NCBI GenBank assembly: GCA_028688015.1
Contig: JAQTZB010000001.1
Coordinates: forward strand, 413,663 to 477,662
Reading direction: 5' to 3'
DNA length: 64,000 nucleotides
DNA from: Elusimicrobiales bacterium
Lineage (GTDB): Bacteria; Elusimicrobiota; Elusimicrobia; Elusimicrobiales; UBA9959
Every line of letters begins with the position of its first letter. Position 1 is the first letter of the stretch. The translations under genes were made by a program, and so were the position numbers. Shown here piece by piece: positions 53,032-62,309 of this stretch. The notes below the pieces were generated by a model, which made no database searches, was not told the DNA's origin, and worked only from the letters and a program-made list of their open reading frames with translations.

Positions 53032-54300
53032 ATGACAACCGAAAACGGCGGGCAGAAGGTGTTCGAGGATTTCATCGGCGGCGGCGGGGCGGACCTCTTC
53101 GACAAGGCGGGCGAGCTCGACGCCTATTTCAAGGGCCACAGCTACGCGCAGAGCTACGGCAGCGCCCTCGGCGTGCAGCTGCTGGGCGCCGCTTCCAGGA
53201 ACCCCGAACTCCTGGAGGCCGACGGCCGCCGCCACGAGGCCCTGATGCTGGGCTCCAATTCCTACCTAGGCCTGACCACCCATCCCGACGTGGTGGCCGC
53301 CAGCAAGGCCGCCTGCGACAAGTACGGCTACGGCACCGGCGCCGTCTCGCTCTACGCCGGCACCACGGACCTGCACAAGCGGCTGGAGCGCGCTATCGCC
53401 GATTTCTACGGCGCCGAGGACGCCATTCTGTTCCCCTGCGGCTATTCGGCCAATGTCGGCATCGTCTCGGCGCTGTGCGGGCCCGGAGACGTTGTGATAA
53501 ACGACTCGGCCAACCACGCCTCCATCTTCGACGGGTGCCGCCTATCGGGCGCGGACATCAAGGTGTATTTGCACAACAACATGCGCCACCTGGAGAAGAC
53601 CCTGCGGGCCCTGCCGCCGGAGCGCAAGGGCCGCCTGATAATTACCGACGGCGTCTTCTCCATGGCCGGCGATTTGGCCCCGCTGGACGAGATCACGGCG
53701 CTGGCGGCGCGCTACGGGGCCCGCGTGATGGTGGACGACGCGCACGGCCTGGGCGTGGTGGGCCCTAGCGGGCGCGGCACCGCCGAGAAGTACGGCGTGA
53801 TGGACAAGGTGGACCTCTCGGCGGGCGTGCTCAGCAAGTCGCCCGGCGGGCTGGGCGGTTACTGCGCAGGCAAGGCCGCCGTGATCCAGTACCTGCGCTT
53901 CTACGCCCGCACCTATTTCTTCTCCACCAGCCTGCCCGCGCCGGTGGCCGCAGGGCTGCTGGAGGTCTTCCGTTTGTTCAGGGAGGACAAGGCCGGCCGC
54001 GCCCGCCTCTGGGAGAACATCGCCGCGCTGCGCTCCGGCCTGCAGGCGCTGGGCTTCGACACCGGGCGCACCGAGTCGGCTATCATCCCCGTCATCGTCG
54101 GGGACGAGCTGAAGCTGGTGGCCTTCTGCAACGACCTGCGCGAGCGCGGGGTCTACACCAACATCGTCACTTACCCGGCGGTGCGCCGCAAGGAATGCCG
54201 GCTGCGCCTGTGCGCCATGAGCGAGCACACTGCGGACGACATCTCCCGCATCCTCTCCGTGTTCGGCGAGCTGGGCCGCAGGCACGGCGTGATAAAGTGA
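53032..54300 (+). CDS. Serine-palmitoyltransferase-like PLP enzyme (AONS family)
   Basis: 422 residues. The alpha-oxoamine synthase fold is clear: GSNSYLGLTTHPDV, YGTGAVSLYAGTTDLHKRLE, NHASIFDGC (H162 stacks on PLP), VDDAHGLGVVGPSGRG (D235) and the PLP lysine K269 in LSKSPGGLGGYCAG. The long N-terminal extension and the C-terminus LRLCAMSEHTADDISRILSVF ending GVIK resemble bacterial serine palmitoyltransferases rather than BioF or Kbl. It would condense an amino acid with acyl-CoA or acyl-ACP. The neighbouring lipid kinase and epimerase-fold reductase support a sphingoid- or sulfonolipid-type product. Confidence 0.82.
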   Translation: MTTENGGQKVFEDFIGGGGADLFDKAGELDAYFKGHSYAQSYGSALGVQLLGAASRNPELLEADGRRHEALMLGSNSYLGLTTHPDVVAASKAACDKYGYGTGAVSLYAGTTDLHKRLERAIADFYGAEDAILFPCGYSANVGIVSALCGPGDVVINDSANHASIFDGCRLSGADIKVYLHNNMRHLEKTLRALPPERKGRLIITDGVFSMAGDLAPLDEITALAARYGARVMVDDAHGLGVVGPSGRGTAEKYGVMDKVDLSAGVLSKSPGGLGGYCAGKAAVIQYLRFYARTYFFSTSLPAPVAAGLLEVFRLFREDKAGRARLWENIAALRSGLQALGFDTGRTESAIIPVIVGDELKLVAFCNDLRERGVYTNIVTYPAVRRKECRLRLCAMSEHTADDISRILSVFGELGRRHGVIK

Positions 54301-55313
54301 AAAAAGTCCTGGTCACCGGGGCCGCCGGCTTTATCGGCGGATACTGCGCGCGGGAATTCGCCGCGCGCGGCTGGCATGTGTTCGCCCTCGAGCACAGAAC
54401 GCCGGTAATTAAATTCGAGCCGGGCCCCGGCGCGCTGACCGTGCTGCGCGGCGACGCCTCCGACGCGGCGGCGCTGGCGGAAGCCGCGCGGGCGGCGGGC
54501 GGGTTCGACGCGGCCGCCCATTGCGCCGGGCGCGCTTCCGACGTGGGGCGCCGGGCGGAGTTTCGGCGGGCCAACTTCGAGCCGGTCCGGCACCTGGCCG
54601 GCCTGGCGCGCGCGGGGGCCGTGGGGCGCCTGGTCTTCGTATCCTCCACCGACGTCTACGGCCTGCGGGATTTCGCCGGCGAAAGCGAGGACGCCCTGCC
54701 GCTGAACGATAACCTGGGCAATCCCTACCCGGAGTTCAAGATCGCGGCCGAGAACCTGCTGCGCTCGGAGCTTTCCCCCGGAAAATACTGCATCATCCGC
54801 CCGGCAGCCGTCTGGGGCGCCGGCGACAAGACTTTCGCCCCGCGCATCCTGGACTTCCTCAAATCGACGCCCTGGATAGTGCATTTCGGGCGCTGGCGCG
54901 GAACCAACCGCTGGCCGCTGGCCCATGTGCGCAACGTGGCCGCGGCCGTGCTGCTGGGTGCTGAGTCTCAGGCCGCCGCGGGGCTGGCCGTGAACGTCCT
55001 GGACTCCGAGCGGACCAGTGCGGACGAGTTCTACCGCCTGCTGGCCTCGGTCTACCTGCCGGGGCGGCGCTTCAAGAGCGTGACTCTGCCTTTCGCCGCC
55101 GGCCGTGCGCTCGGGGCCGGGATAACGGGGGTTTCTAACCTGCTCAATCTCAGCCGGCCCTTCCTGGACCCGTCGCTCTACGCCCTGTACGCGGCCAACT
55201 GTAACCTGGACTTCGACAATGCCCGCCTCAAGGACCTGCTCGCCGGGGCCGGGCGCGCCCTGGTCACCCGCGCCGAGGGTTTTGACGAGCTGCGGCGCCT
55301 GGCCGCCCTTTGA
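54297..55313 (+). CDS. NAD(P)-dependent epimerase/dehydratase-fold reductase
   Basis: 338 aa, extended SDR: VLVTGAAGFIGGYCA nucleotide loop, VFVSSTDVYG, and YPEFK as the YxxxK pair (NPYPEFKIAAENLL), IIRPAAVWGAGD. It also resembles 3-beta-hydroxysteroid dehydrogenases. In Caulobacter, a protein of this fold (CerR) reduces the 3-keto group of ceramide precursors and is encoded near serine palmitoyltransferase, so a 3-ketoreductase role is plausible here. GTG 54297 overlaps the preceding stop. Last gene of the operon. Confidence 0.82.
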   Translation: MKKVLVTGAAGFIGGYCAREFAARGWHVFALEHRTPVIKFEPGPGALTVLRGDASDAAALAEAARAAGGFDAAAHCAGRASDVGRRAEFRRANFEPVRHLAGLARAGAVGRLVFVSSTDVYGLRDFAGESEDALPLNDNLGNPYPEFKIAAENLLRSELSPGKYCIIRPAAVWGAGDKTFAPRILDFLKSTPWIVHFGRWRGTNRWPLAHVRNVAAAVLLGAESQAAAGLAVNVLDSERTSADEFYRLLASVYLPGRRFKSVTLPFAAGRALGAGITGVSNLLNLSRPFLDPSLYALYAANCNLDFDNARLKDLLAGAGRALVTRAEGFDELRRLAAL

Positions 55314-55351
55314 AATGAGGCGTATGGCATAAAAATTGTTCTGTATCGGTC

Positions 55352-56755
55352 ATGAACCTGACCCCCGTACAGAACAAAGCCGCAAAACTGCTCTTGGGCG
55401 CCGCGCTGGGGCTGTTCCTGGCCCTGGGGGCCGCCGCCCTGGAGGCGCCCGCTCCCGGCTACGCTATCACCCGGTCCGCCTCGCGCGGGGCAAGCGCGCT
55501 CGGCATAGGCAGCCAGTCGGCCGACCCCGCCCTGGTGTCCAACTTCTACCGCGCCGTGCTGCCCGGCAAAGGCGTCCGCGCCGCCGCCGCCGGCCGCGGC
55601 CTGCCCGCCAAGGGCAGCCCCAAGATGCTGGTGCTGCTTGTGGATTTCGACGATTACCCCGCCCGCGCCGGCGATACCCCCGCGCACATGAGCGATCTGA
55701 TCTTCGGGGCGGGCGGCGACTTCCCCTACGAGAGCCTGACCGCCTATTACCGCCGCTCCTCCGGCGGCCAGCTGGAGGTCCGCGGTGAGGTGCTGGGCTG
55801 GTACCGCGCCGGGCTGCGCTCGGAGATCCCCCAGACCCGCGAAGGCCGCGATGCGGTGATTAAGCGGGCCCTACTGGCCTACCCGGACCACGACTTAACG
55901 CAGTACGACAGCGACGGCGACGGCGTCATAGATTACCTGGCGGTAATCTGGACCGGGCCGACGGGAGAGTGGGCCACTTTCTGGTGGGGCTGCGCTACGT
56001 GGTTCTCGGATCCCTCCTTCACCGCGGGCGGCGTGCGCCCGGGCAGGTATTCCTGGCAGGCGGTGCTGAGCAATCACCAGGCGCCCGGGGAAGAATACTC
56101 GGTGCGCACTCTGCTGCACGAGACCGGGCACGCCCTGGGGCTGCCGGACTATTACGATTACGCGCCGGGCGTGGGGCCCGACGGCGGCCTGGGGTACTTC
56201 GATATGATGGACGCCAACCGCTACGACCATAACTGCTTCAGCAAGATCCTGCTGGGCTGGGTGCAGCCCCGTGTGGTCGCCGAGGCCGGCGAGTTCGGCC
56301 TGCAGGCGGCCGGCGAGGGCGGCGACTGCGTGGTGGTCATCCCGGCGGGCAAGTCGGGCCAGCGCCCGGACGAAGTCTTCATCGTGGAGCGCCGCTCGGG
56401 CACCGGGAACGACGCCAGGCTGGGGAGCGGCGGCGGCTTCGTGGTCTGGCACGTGGATATCACTCCCGGCGAAGGCGGCGCCAGGTTTCGCTACAATAAC
56501 CAGACCACAGAGCACAAGCTGATAAAGTTCATGGAGGCCGACGGGCTGGAGGAACTGGAGAGCGGCAAGAGCAAGGCTGTGACGCAGGCGGATTTCTTCG
56601 CGGCGGGCGGCAGCTTCGGCGCGGGCTCCGGCCCGTCGAGCGCGCTCTACGGCGGCGAGGCCGGCGGCGTGGAAATGTACTTCAGCGCCGGCGCGCCGCT
56701 GGATCTTGTAGCGCTGAAGTACCCCGCGCAGCCGGTGCTGGCTGCAGCGCGCTGA
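55352..56755 (+). CDS. Secreted M6-family (immune-inhibitor-A-like) metalloprotease
   Basis: 467 aa. A signal-type hydrophobic segment (about 11-30) is followed by a ~60-residue propeptide-like region and the catalytic domain with HETGHALGLPDYYD (H256, E257, H260, zinc site) and a downstream GYFDMMD Met-turn region. DSDGDGVIDYLAV is a calcium-binding loop. Members degrade extracellular proteins. It lies 38 bases after the lipid operon with an AT-rich patch (GGCATAAAAATTG) in between but no ribosome-binding site. A terminator follows. Confidence 0.88.
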   Translation: MNLTPVQNKAAKLLLGAALGLFLALGAAALEAPAPGYAITRSASRGASALGIGSQSADPALVSNFYRAVLPGKGVRAAAAGRGLPAKGSPKMLVLLVDFDDYPARAGDTPAHMSDLIFGAGGDFPYESLTAYYRRSSGGQLEVRGEVLGWYRAGLRSEIPQTREGRDAVIKRALLAYPDHDLTQYDSDGDGVIDYLAVIWTGPTGEWATFWWGCATWFSDPSFTAGGVRPGRYSWQAVLSNHQAPGEEYSVRTLLHETGHALGLPDYYDYAPGVGPDGGLGYFDMMDANRYDHNCFSKILLGWVQPRVVAEAGEFGLQAAGEGGDCVVVIPAGKSGQRPDEVFIVERRSGTGNDARLGSGGGFVVWHVDITPGEGGARFRYNNQTTEHKLIKFMEADGLEELESGKSKAVTQADFFAAGGSFGAGSGPSSALYGGEAGGVEMYFSAGAPLDLVALKYPAQPVLAAAR

Positions 56756-56772
56756 AGCGTTACGGCGGTTCC

Positions 56773-56803
56773 GAAGCCCCGGAAAGCCCGGGCTTCTTTA
56801 TTT
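56773..56803 (+). terminator. Terminator between convergent M6 protease and S41-like genes
   Basis: GAAGCCC / GGGCTTC 7-bp stem, 10-base loop, then TTTATTT. It overlaps the stop codon of the minus-strand gene and may serve both directions. Confidence 0.8.
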
Positions 56804-58081
56804 GGCGGAAACGCCGGTCCTTTTCATGATGTAGGCTTTGAGGTCCCCTTTGAAGGGGCGGAGGAGCTCCGCGGTGAGCACGGTGTCCGGGGGCACCCCG
56901 CCCGGGCGGGAGACGGGGTATGGGTACCGGCGCGAGGCGACTGAGAATTTAAGGCCGCTGGCCGGGAGGGTAAAGGTCTCGGGGTCGCCGAAATAGGCGG
57001 GGGTGCCGCCGGTTTCTCCGCCGAGAATCTCTCCCGCTCCGAGTTCCCTGAAGCGGGCGGCTAAATAGGCGGCGGCCGGCCCCGTGCCCGGCCCGATAAG
57101 CAGAAAAGCTTTCGCGGCGGGCGTACCGGAGCGGAACCCCGTTATGAGCGCTGCCAGGCGGTCCGCTTCCTTGCGCTCGCCGACGGCGGCTTCCCTCAGG
57201 TCCAGCACCAGGACCTGTGCGCCCTTTGTCCTGGCTTCCCCGAAAAAAAATTCGTTAAAGCGCCTGGCGTTTCGGGAGGCCTCGAGGTCGTACACCTGCA
57301 GCCAGGCCAGCTTGCTCTGGGAGTAGATCATCTTGTGCTGCGGGGCATGCCGGTCGGAGAGGCGCCTGAATTCCCCCGCCGTGACGGGCGCCGCCCGCCT
57401 CGCCAAAGTTTTGCCCGGGCCTGTCCTGGCTTTGATCTCCAGCGGTTTGTCCGCCGCGACTAGGGCGGCGAACTCCCACCAGAAGGCCTGGTCCCGGCAG
57501 AAGAGCCAGGCGCGCAGCGCCGGGGTTTCCCCGGAGATCCTTTCCAGCGCCGGGCGTATGTAGTCCTTAGAAGCGACCCCGTTGATCTGCAGCAGTTCCG
57601 CGCCGGTCAGCGCCGGGTCGGCGGCGCGCCTGATGAAGAATTTCCCCTCGCGGTATTCCGCCGTGAACGGCGGGAATTTAAGCTCCGGGTCGCGGTACTT
57701 GCGGCGCGGCTGCCAGAGCAGGCGGGTCTCGGACTCCCCGAAGGCCGCGGCCGCGCGGTAAAGAATGAAGGCGAGGTCGCGCACCGTGACGCGCTTGAAC
57801 TCGTCGAGCCTGGCTTCGGCCTCGGCGTGCGCGGCGGCCTTCAGCGCCCGGAGGTCCGGGCCGGTCTCGCCGGCGGCCGGGGCGGGGCGGGTCTCTGCGG
57901 CCAGCCTGAAGAACGTCTCTATGTCGGCCGCCGCTTCCCGCTGCGTCACGCGCTCTTTTTGCAGATAAGGCGAATTAATGAAGGCGCGCCCGCCGTAGAA
58001 AACGGCCGCGCAGAAGGCCGCTACCGCCAGGAGATCCCTGGCGGCGGCCAGTTTGCGCGAGGTCGTCTGGGAGAGTTGCAT
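56798..58081 (-). CDS. Degenerate S41-like protein (probable pseudoenzyme paralogue)
   Basis: 427 aa with one N-terminal membrane anchor (about 15-35). It aligns over its whole length with the S41 protease encoded immediately upstream (shared LAFILYRAAAAFGE..., INGVASKDYIRPALERIS, FWWEFAALV and GGETGGTPAYFGDPETFTLP). The catalytic parts are lost: the FSSATDF serine loop has become GTGPAAAYLA, and DIADNGGG has become DLREAAVG. The frame is intact and coupled by TAATG to the active gene, so a regulatory or scaffold role is possible. Confidence 0.75.
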   Translation of the reverse strand: MQLSQTTSRKLAAARDLLAVAAFCAAVFYGGRAFINSPYLQKERVTQREAAADIETFFRLAAETRPAPAAGETGPDLRALKAAAHAEAEARLDEFKRVTVRDLAFILYRAAAAFGESETRLLWQPRRKYRDPELKFPPFTAEYREGKFFIRRAADPALTGAELLQINGVASKDYIRPALERISGETPALRAWLFCRDQAFWWEFAALVAADKPLEIKARTGPGKTLARRAAPVTAGEFRRLSDRHAPQHKMIYSQSKLAWLQVYDLEASRNARRFNEFFFGEARTKGAQVLVLDLREAAVGERKEADRLAALITGFRSGTPAAKAFLLIGPGTGPAAAYLAARFRELGAGEILGGETGGTPAYFGDPETFTLPASGLKFSVASRRYPYPVSRPGGVPPDTVLTAELLRPFKGDLKAYIMKRTGVSAK

Positions 58082-59598
58082 TATTTTACGGCGACCGAGT
58101 CCATGGACCGCTTCTTGAGTATGCCGAGCAAGACAGCCCGGCGGGTATCGCCCCGGTATTTCTTCAGCAGGGCGGCGGTCAGGGGGATGTCGGGCATTAT
58201 TCCGCGGATATTGTCACCGGGCCGCGGCTTGGGCCCGAAGAACTGCTTGTCCGAGACGGAGAAAGGTATGCGGCTGTGCGGCAGGGTCAGCGGTATGCTT
58301 TCCCCGAAGCAGACCGGAACGCCGCCGGTTTCCCAGCCGATTATCTTCCCGAGGCCGTAGTCGCGGAAGACGGCGGCGAAGTCGGTGGCCGAGGAGAAAG
58401 TTGTGCCGGAGACAAGGAGGTAGGTTTTGCCGCCGAAGTAGTCGGCCGGGCGCGGATGGCTGACCGCGGTGTGGGTGGAGTCCAGCACCTCTCCGACGCG
58501 GGACTCGACGTGGCTGGTCTTGAGGCCGAGCCACCACAAAATGCGCAGTCCTTCCTTCGAGATCTTCCAGCGCCCCCGGCTGAAGTTGACGAAGGGCTTG
58601 TCGGTCAGGTGGGTGAGGATGAAATCCCCGATCCGGGTATCCCCGCCGCCATTGTCGGCTATATCTATGACCAGTTCTTCTATCCCCGCCTTCCGGAGGG
58701 CGGAGAAGATCCCGGAGATGCGCGTTCTCTCGGCCTCGCTGTACTGGAAGCTGGGGTAGTGGAACCAGGCGGTCTTCTCCTGCGGGTACAGCGTCAGCGC
58801 GGCTCCGCCCGCCGCGCCGCTGCCGGAGCTGGTCTTGCCCAACCGCCTGAATCCGTCGTAGTCGAGCAGCGGCAGGCGGAGGTTCTCCCTCTTGCCGTCC
58901 GGTCCTTCGGTGGTAAGCGTAAGTTCGTTCAGGCCCGAGAGCAGGCCCGACAGGTCCCACCAGAAGGCTTCATTGCCGGTAAAGCGAAGGCAGGCGTAAT
59001 TGGCGGTTTCGGCCGACTGCCTTTCCAGTATGGGTTTCAGGAAGACGCGTACCGGGACCGAATTGATGGCCGCGAGGCGCCTGCCGTTGAGGTTGTGGCC
59101 GTGAGAAGCTACGAAGAATTCCCCGTTGACGCAGTCCAGGGTTACTGGAGGATAGACTTTTTTTTGAAGGTCTTCCGGGGACCGTCTCCATTGGACGCTC
59201 GTGTGGCCGTCCTTCAGCGCCGCCGCGGCCTTGTACAGCAGGTAGGCGAGATCGCTGACCTGCACTTCGCCGGCCTTCAGCGGTAGCAGTTGCGCCTCTT
59301 TCAAGATGTTCTCTTTCAGCGCTGCGTAGGCCGCCGGTCCGATATTCCCCGATGGTTCGGGATGCACGCGCTCGAGGTCGCTGAAAAAGCGCCGCGTATC
59401 CTCGACCGCTTCCGCCGGGCTGACCGTCCTGTGATAGGCCATGTTATAATGCGCGGCGGCCAGCCCCGACCACATCAGGAGCTGCAGCCGGCTGGGCCTT
59501 ACCTTGAAATAGACGAAGACGGCCGCTGAGGCGGCCAGGAACAGCAGCACGGCCGCGAGAAGTCCCGTTATCCTCAGCAGGCTTTTGAGAACCTTCAT
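58081..59598 (-). CDS. S41-family (tail-specific/C-terminal-processing-type) protease, membrane-anchored
   Basis: 505 aa. The N-terminal helix (about 8-32) anchors a periplasmic domain. The S41 core shows [39 protein letters not shown] (predicted nucleophile S402 or S403) and [13 protein letters not shown]. No PDZ domain is recognisable between the N-terminal cap (VHPEPSG...) and the core, unlike CtpA. It overlaps pgi by 4 bases upstream and its degenerate paralogue downstream. Confidence 0.85.
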   Translation of the reverse strand: MKVLKSLLRITGLLAAVLLFLAASAAVFVYFKVRPSRLQLLMWSGLAAAHYNMAYHRTVSPAEAVEDTRRFFSDLERVHPEPSGNIGPAAYAALKENILKEAQLLPLKAGEVQVSDLAYLLYKAAAALKDGHTSVQWRRSPEDLQKKVYPPVTLDCVNGEFFVASHGHNLNGRRLAAINSVPVRVFLKPILERQSAETANYACLRFTGNEAFWWDLSGLLSGLNELTLTTEGPDGKRENLRLPLLDYDGFRRLGKTSSGSGAAGGAALTLYPQEKTAWFHYPSFQYSEAERTRISGIFSALRKAGIEELVIDIADNGGGDTRIGDFILTHLTDKPFVNFSRGRWKISKEGLRILWWLGLKTSHVESRVGEVLDSTHTAVSHPRPADYFGGKTYLLVSGTTFSSATDFAAVFRDYGLGKIIGWETGGVPVCFGESIPLTLPHSRIPFSVSDKQFFGPKPRPGDNIRGIMPDIPLTAALLKKYRGDTRRAVLLGILKKRSMDSVAVK

Positions 59599-61229
59599 TT
59601 CTTCGCGGCGCGGTAGCGGCGGATCAGGGCGTTGGTTGACGAGTCGTGCTTAAGGTCCGGGTCGGCTTTGGCTTCCAGCTCTGGCGCAATGCGGCCCGCC
59701 AGCGCTTTGCCGAGTTCCACCCCCCACTGGTCGAACGGGCCGATCTGCCAGATCATGCCCTGCGTGAAGACGGAGTGCTCGTAGAGCGCGACGAGGCGGC
59801 CGAGTGCCGCCGGGGTCAGCTCGTCGAGCAGCATGGTGGTGGAGGGGCGGTTGCCCTCGAAGGTCTTGTGCGGCACCAGCCAGTCCTTCACGCCTTCGGC
59901 CTTAAGCTCTTCGGCGGTCTTGCCGAAGGCCAGGGCCTCTGCCTGAGCGAAGACATTGGCCATCAGCAGGTCGTGGTGGCGCCCCAGCTTGTGGTGCGTC
60001 TTCGAGAAGGCGATGAAGTCGCAGGCAATGAGCTTGGTGCCCTGGTGGATGAGCTGGTAGAACGAGTGCTGGCCGTTGGTGCCGGGCTCGCCCCAGTAGA
60101 CCTGTCCGGTCTGGTAGTCCACGGCGCGCCCGTCGGTGGTGACGCGCTTGCCGTTGCTCTCCATCGTCAGCTGCTGCAGGTAGGCCGGGAAGCGCCTGAG
60201 GTACTGTTCGTAAGGCAGCACGGCTATGCTGGCCGCGCCGAAGAAGTTGTTGTACCACAGGCCGAGCAGGCCCATCAGCGCCGGGATGTTCTCCTCGAAG
60301 GCGGCGTTGCGGTAATGCTCGTCCATCTCGTGCGCTCCGGCGAGCATCTCGCCGAAATGCTTCGGGCCTATCGCTATCATCGTAGAGAGGCCGATAGCCG
60401 AGAACATGGAGTAGCGCCCGCCCACCCAGTCCCAGAAGCCGAACATGTTGTCGGTATCTATGCCGAACTCCGCGACCTTGGCGGCGTTGGTGGAGACCGC
60501 CACGAAATGCTTCGCTATGGCGGCCTTGTCCTTGAGCGCCTTCAGCGCCCAGTCGCGGGCGGTTTCGGCGTTGGTCATGGTCTCCTGCGTGGTGAAGGTC
60601 TTGGAGGCCACGATGAAGAGCGTTTCGGCCGGGTCCAGGTCCAGCACGGCCTCGGCGAAGTCCGCGCCGTCGACGTTGGAGACGAAGCGGAACACCAGGC
60701 CGCGCTGCGAGTAGTGCTTCAGGGCCTCGTAAGCCATGACGGGGCCCAGGTCCGAGCCGCCGATGCCGATATTGACGATATTCTTTACAGGTTTGCCGGT
60801 ATGCCCTTTCCATTCTCCGGCGCGCACCTTGTCCGCGAACCGCTCCATCTTTTCCAGCACGGCGTGCACGTGCGGTATAACGTTCTCCCCCTCCACCACG
60901 ACCGTGGCGTTCTTCGGGGCGCGCAGGGCGGTGTGCAGGACGGCGCGGCCTTCCGTGAGATTGATCTTTTCGCCGGTGAACATGTCCTCTATCTTCTCGC
61001 GCAGGCCGGCGGCCTCGGCGAGGTCGCAGAGGCGGTTGATCGTTTCCGCGGTGACGCGGTGCTTCGAATAGTCGAAGTAGATCCCCGCCGCGTCCACGGC
61101 CAGCTTCTCCCCGCGCGCCGGGTCGGCGGCGAACAGGTCGCGCAGATGGGTTGCGCGCACTTTCTCGTAGTGGGCCTCGAGGGCTTTCCATTCCTTCAGT
61201 TCTTTAAGAGGGGTCTGTCCGTCGGTCAT
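59595..61229 (-). CDS. pgi: Glucose-6-phosphate isomerase
   Basis: 544 aa, the long bacterial/eukaryal form. Family signatures are [13 protein letters not shown] and [41 protein letters not shown] and [10 protein letters not shown] are also conserved. It links glucose 6-phosphate and fructose 6-phosphate. GGAGAA precedes ATG 61229. It lies between a secreted hydrolase and the S41 genes, with no other glycolytic gene in the window. Confidence 0.97.
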   Translation of the reverse strand: MTDGQTPLKELKEWKALEAHYEKVRATHLRDLFAADPARGEKLAVDAAGIYFDYSKHRVTAETINRLCDLAEAAGLREKIEDMFTGEKINLTEGRAVLHTALRAPKNATVVVEGENVIPHVHAVLEKMERFADKVRAGEWKGHTGKPVKNIVNIGIGGSDLGPVMAYEALKHYSQRGLVFRFVSNVDGADFAEAVLDLDPAETLFIVASKTFTTQETMTNAETARDWALKALKDKAAIAKHFVAVSTNAAKVAEFGIDTDNMFGFWDWVGGRYSMFSAIGLSTMIAIGPKHFGEMLAGAHEMDEHYRNAAFEENIPALMGLLGLWYNNFFGAASIAVLPYEQYLRRFPAYLQQLTMESNGKRVTTDGRAVDYQTGQVYWGEPGTNGQHSFYQLIHQGTKLIACDFIAFSKTHHKLGRHHDLLMANVFAQAEALAFGKTAEELKAEGVKDWLVPHKTFEGNRPSTTMLLDELTPAALGRLVALYEHSVFTQGMIWQIGPFDQWGVELGKALAGRIAPELEAKADPDLKHDSSTNALIRRYRAAKK

Positions 61230-61243
61230 TTTGGTTCTCCAGT

Positions 61244-62290
61244 TCAGTTCTGCGCCTTGGCGAAAGCCAGCGGCTTCAGCCAGGAGACGATAGTCCGCAG
61301 GGTTTCCGGGTCCAGCTCCCGGTCAGCCGCGTTGTAGTTCTGCTGCACGTAGCCCGGCTGCAGCTCCCCGGCCGGCCTGGGCTCGTATTTCAGGACGTGG
61401 TTGGCGTTTTCTGGATACTCGACCGTGGTCTGTTTTCCGGGAATATCCTCGAACAGTTTTCCGTCCAGCCGCGCGTCCACCTGGATATCCTTTTTCCCTA
61501 TCAGCACCAGTTTGGGCCCGTCGGCCTTGGCGAAAAGCGCAGGGCCGGACGCCAGCAGCAGCTCTTTGCTGAAAGGCAGCCCGGCGTACAGGCTGGCGAC
61601 GAGGTTGTTGATGGGGGCCGGGATGACCGGGTCCGGCGCGAAGGGCAGGCCGGCCTGGAACCTGGCTATGAGCTTATCGTAGGCGGCCATGATGGCCGCG
61701 CCGTTCGGCAGGGGCTTTATCTGTTTTTCGATCTGCCAGCGCATCAGGACTTTGCCGGTCCTGCCGGGGGGCGCGGTCAAAACCAGCCCCGCGAACTTTG
61801 CCTGGCCGCCGAGCTGGGCGTTCAGCGCGTGCAGCGCGCCCTCGCTGTTGGTGAGAGAGAAGAGCCTGTCGGGAGCGATGTCAGCCCGGCTCCGCAGGTA
61901 GTTTGCGGCGGAAGCGACCTCGTCCTGGTGGGTCTTAAAAGACAGTTTCCCTCCGAGCGCCGCCATGTTGCCGGCGGCGTCTGGGCCCAGGAAGCGCTTG
62001 TCGTAGCGGAGCACGGCGAATCCGGCCCGGGCCAGGCCTTGCGCGAGCAGGATCGCGGAGCCGTTCTTTCCGGGCAGCAGGCGAGAGTTCCAATCCCTGT
62101 CCGTCGGTCCACTGCCGGCGACAAAGACGACGGCAGGGTGCGGCCCCGGCGCGGCCGGCAGGGTGAGCGTGGCGGAGACCGTGGTGGCGTCGATGTTCCA
62201 GGAGACAGTTTCGGAAACGGGCTGAGGCTGCGCCGAGAGCGCGGCCGGAGTCAGGAGTACGGCAAAAACCGCAGAGGCAGCAATTTTCAT
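61244..62290 (-). CDS. Secreted alpha/beta hydrolase
   Basis: 348 aa. A signal peptide (about 1-20, cleavage near LSAQP) is followed by an alpha/beta hydrolase core: [18 protein letters not shown] (oxyanion region), [10 protein letters not shown], the nucleophile elbow [11 protein letters not shown] and [16 protein letters not shown], with a late His (NANHVLKYE). The usual GxSxG reads TNSEG, as in some esterase/lysophospholipase-like families. It probably acts on periplasmic esters. It lies 19 bases after etfA and 14 bases before pgi. Confidence 0.82.
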   Translation of the reverse strand: MKIAASAVFAVLLTPAALSAQPQPVSETVSWNIDATTVSATLTLPAAPGPHPAVVFVAGSGPTDRDWNSRLLPGKNGSAILLAQGLARAGFAVLRYDKRFLGPDAAGNMAALGGKLSFKTHQDEVASAANYLRSRADIAPDRLFSLTNSEGALHALNAQLGGQAKFAGLVLTAPPGRTGKVLMRWQIEKQIKPLPNGAAIMAAYDKLIARFQAGLPFAPDPVIPAPINNLVASLYAGLPFSKELLLASGPALFAKADGPKLVLIGKKDIQVDARLDGKLFEDIPGKQTTVEYPENANHVLKYEPRPAGELQPGYVQQNYNAADRELDPETLRTIVSWLKPLAFAKAQN

Positions 62291-62309
62291 GATGTTCCCC
62301 CCGGCGCGG

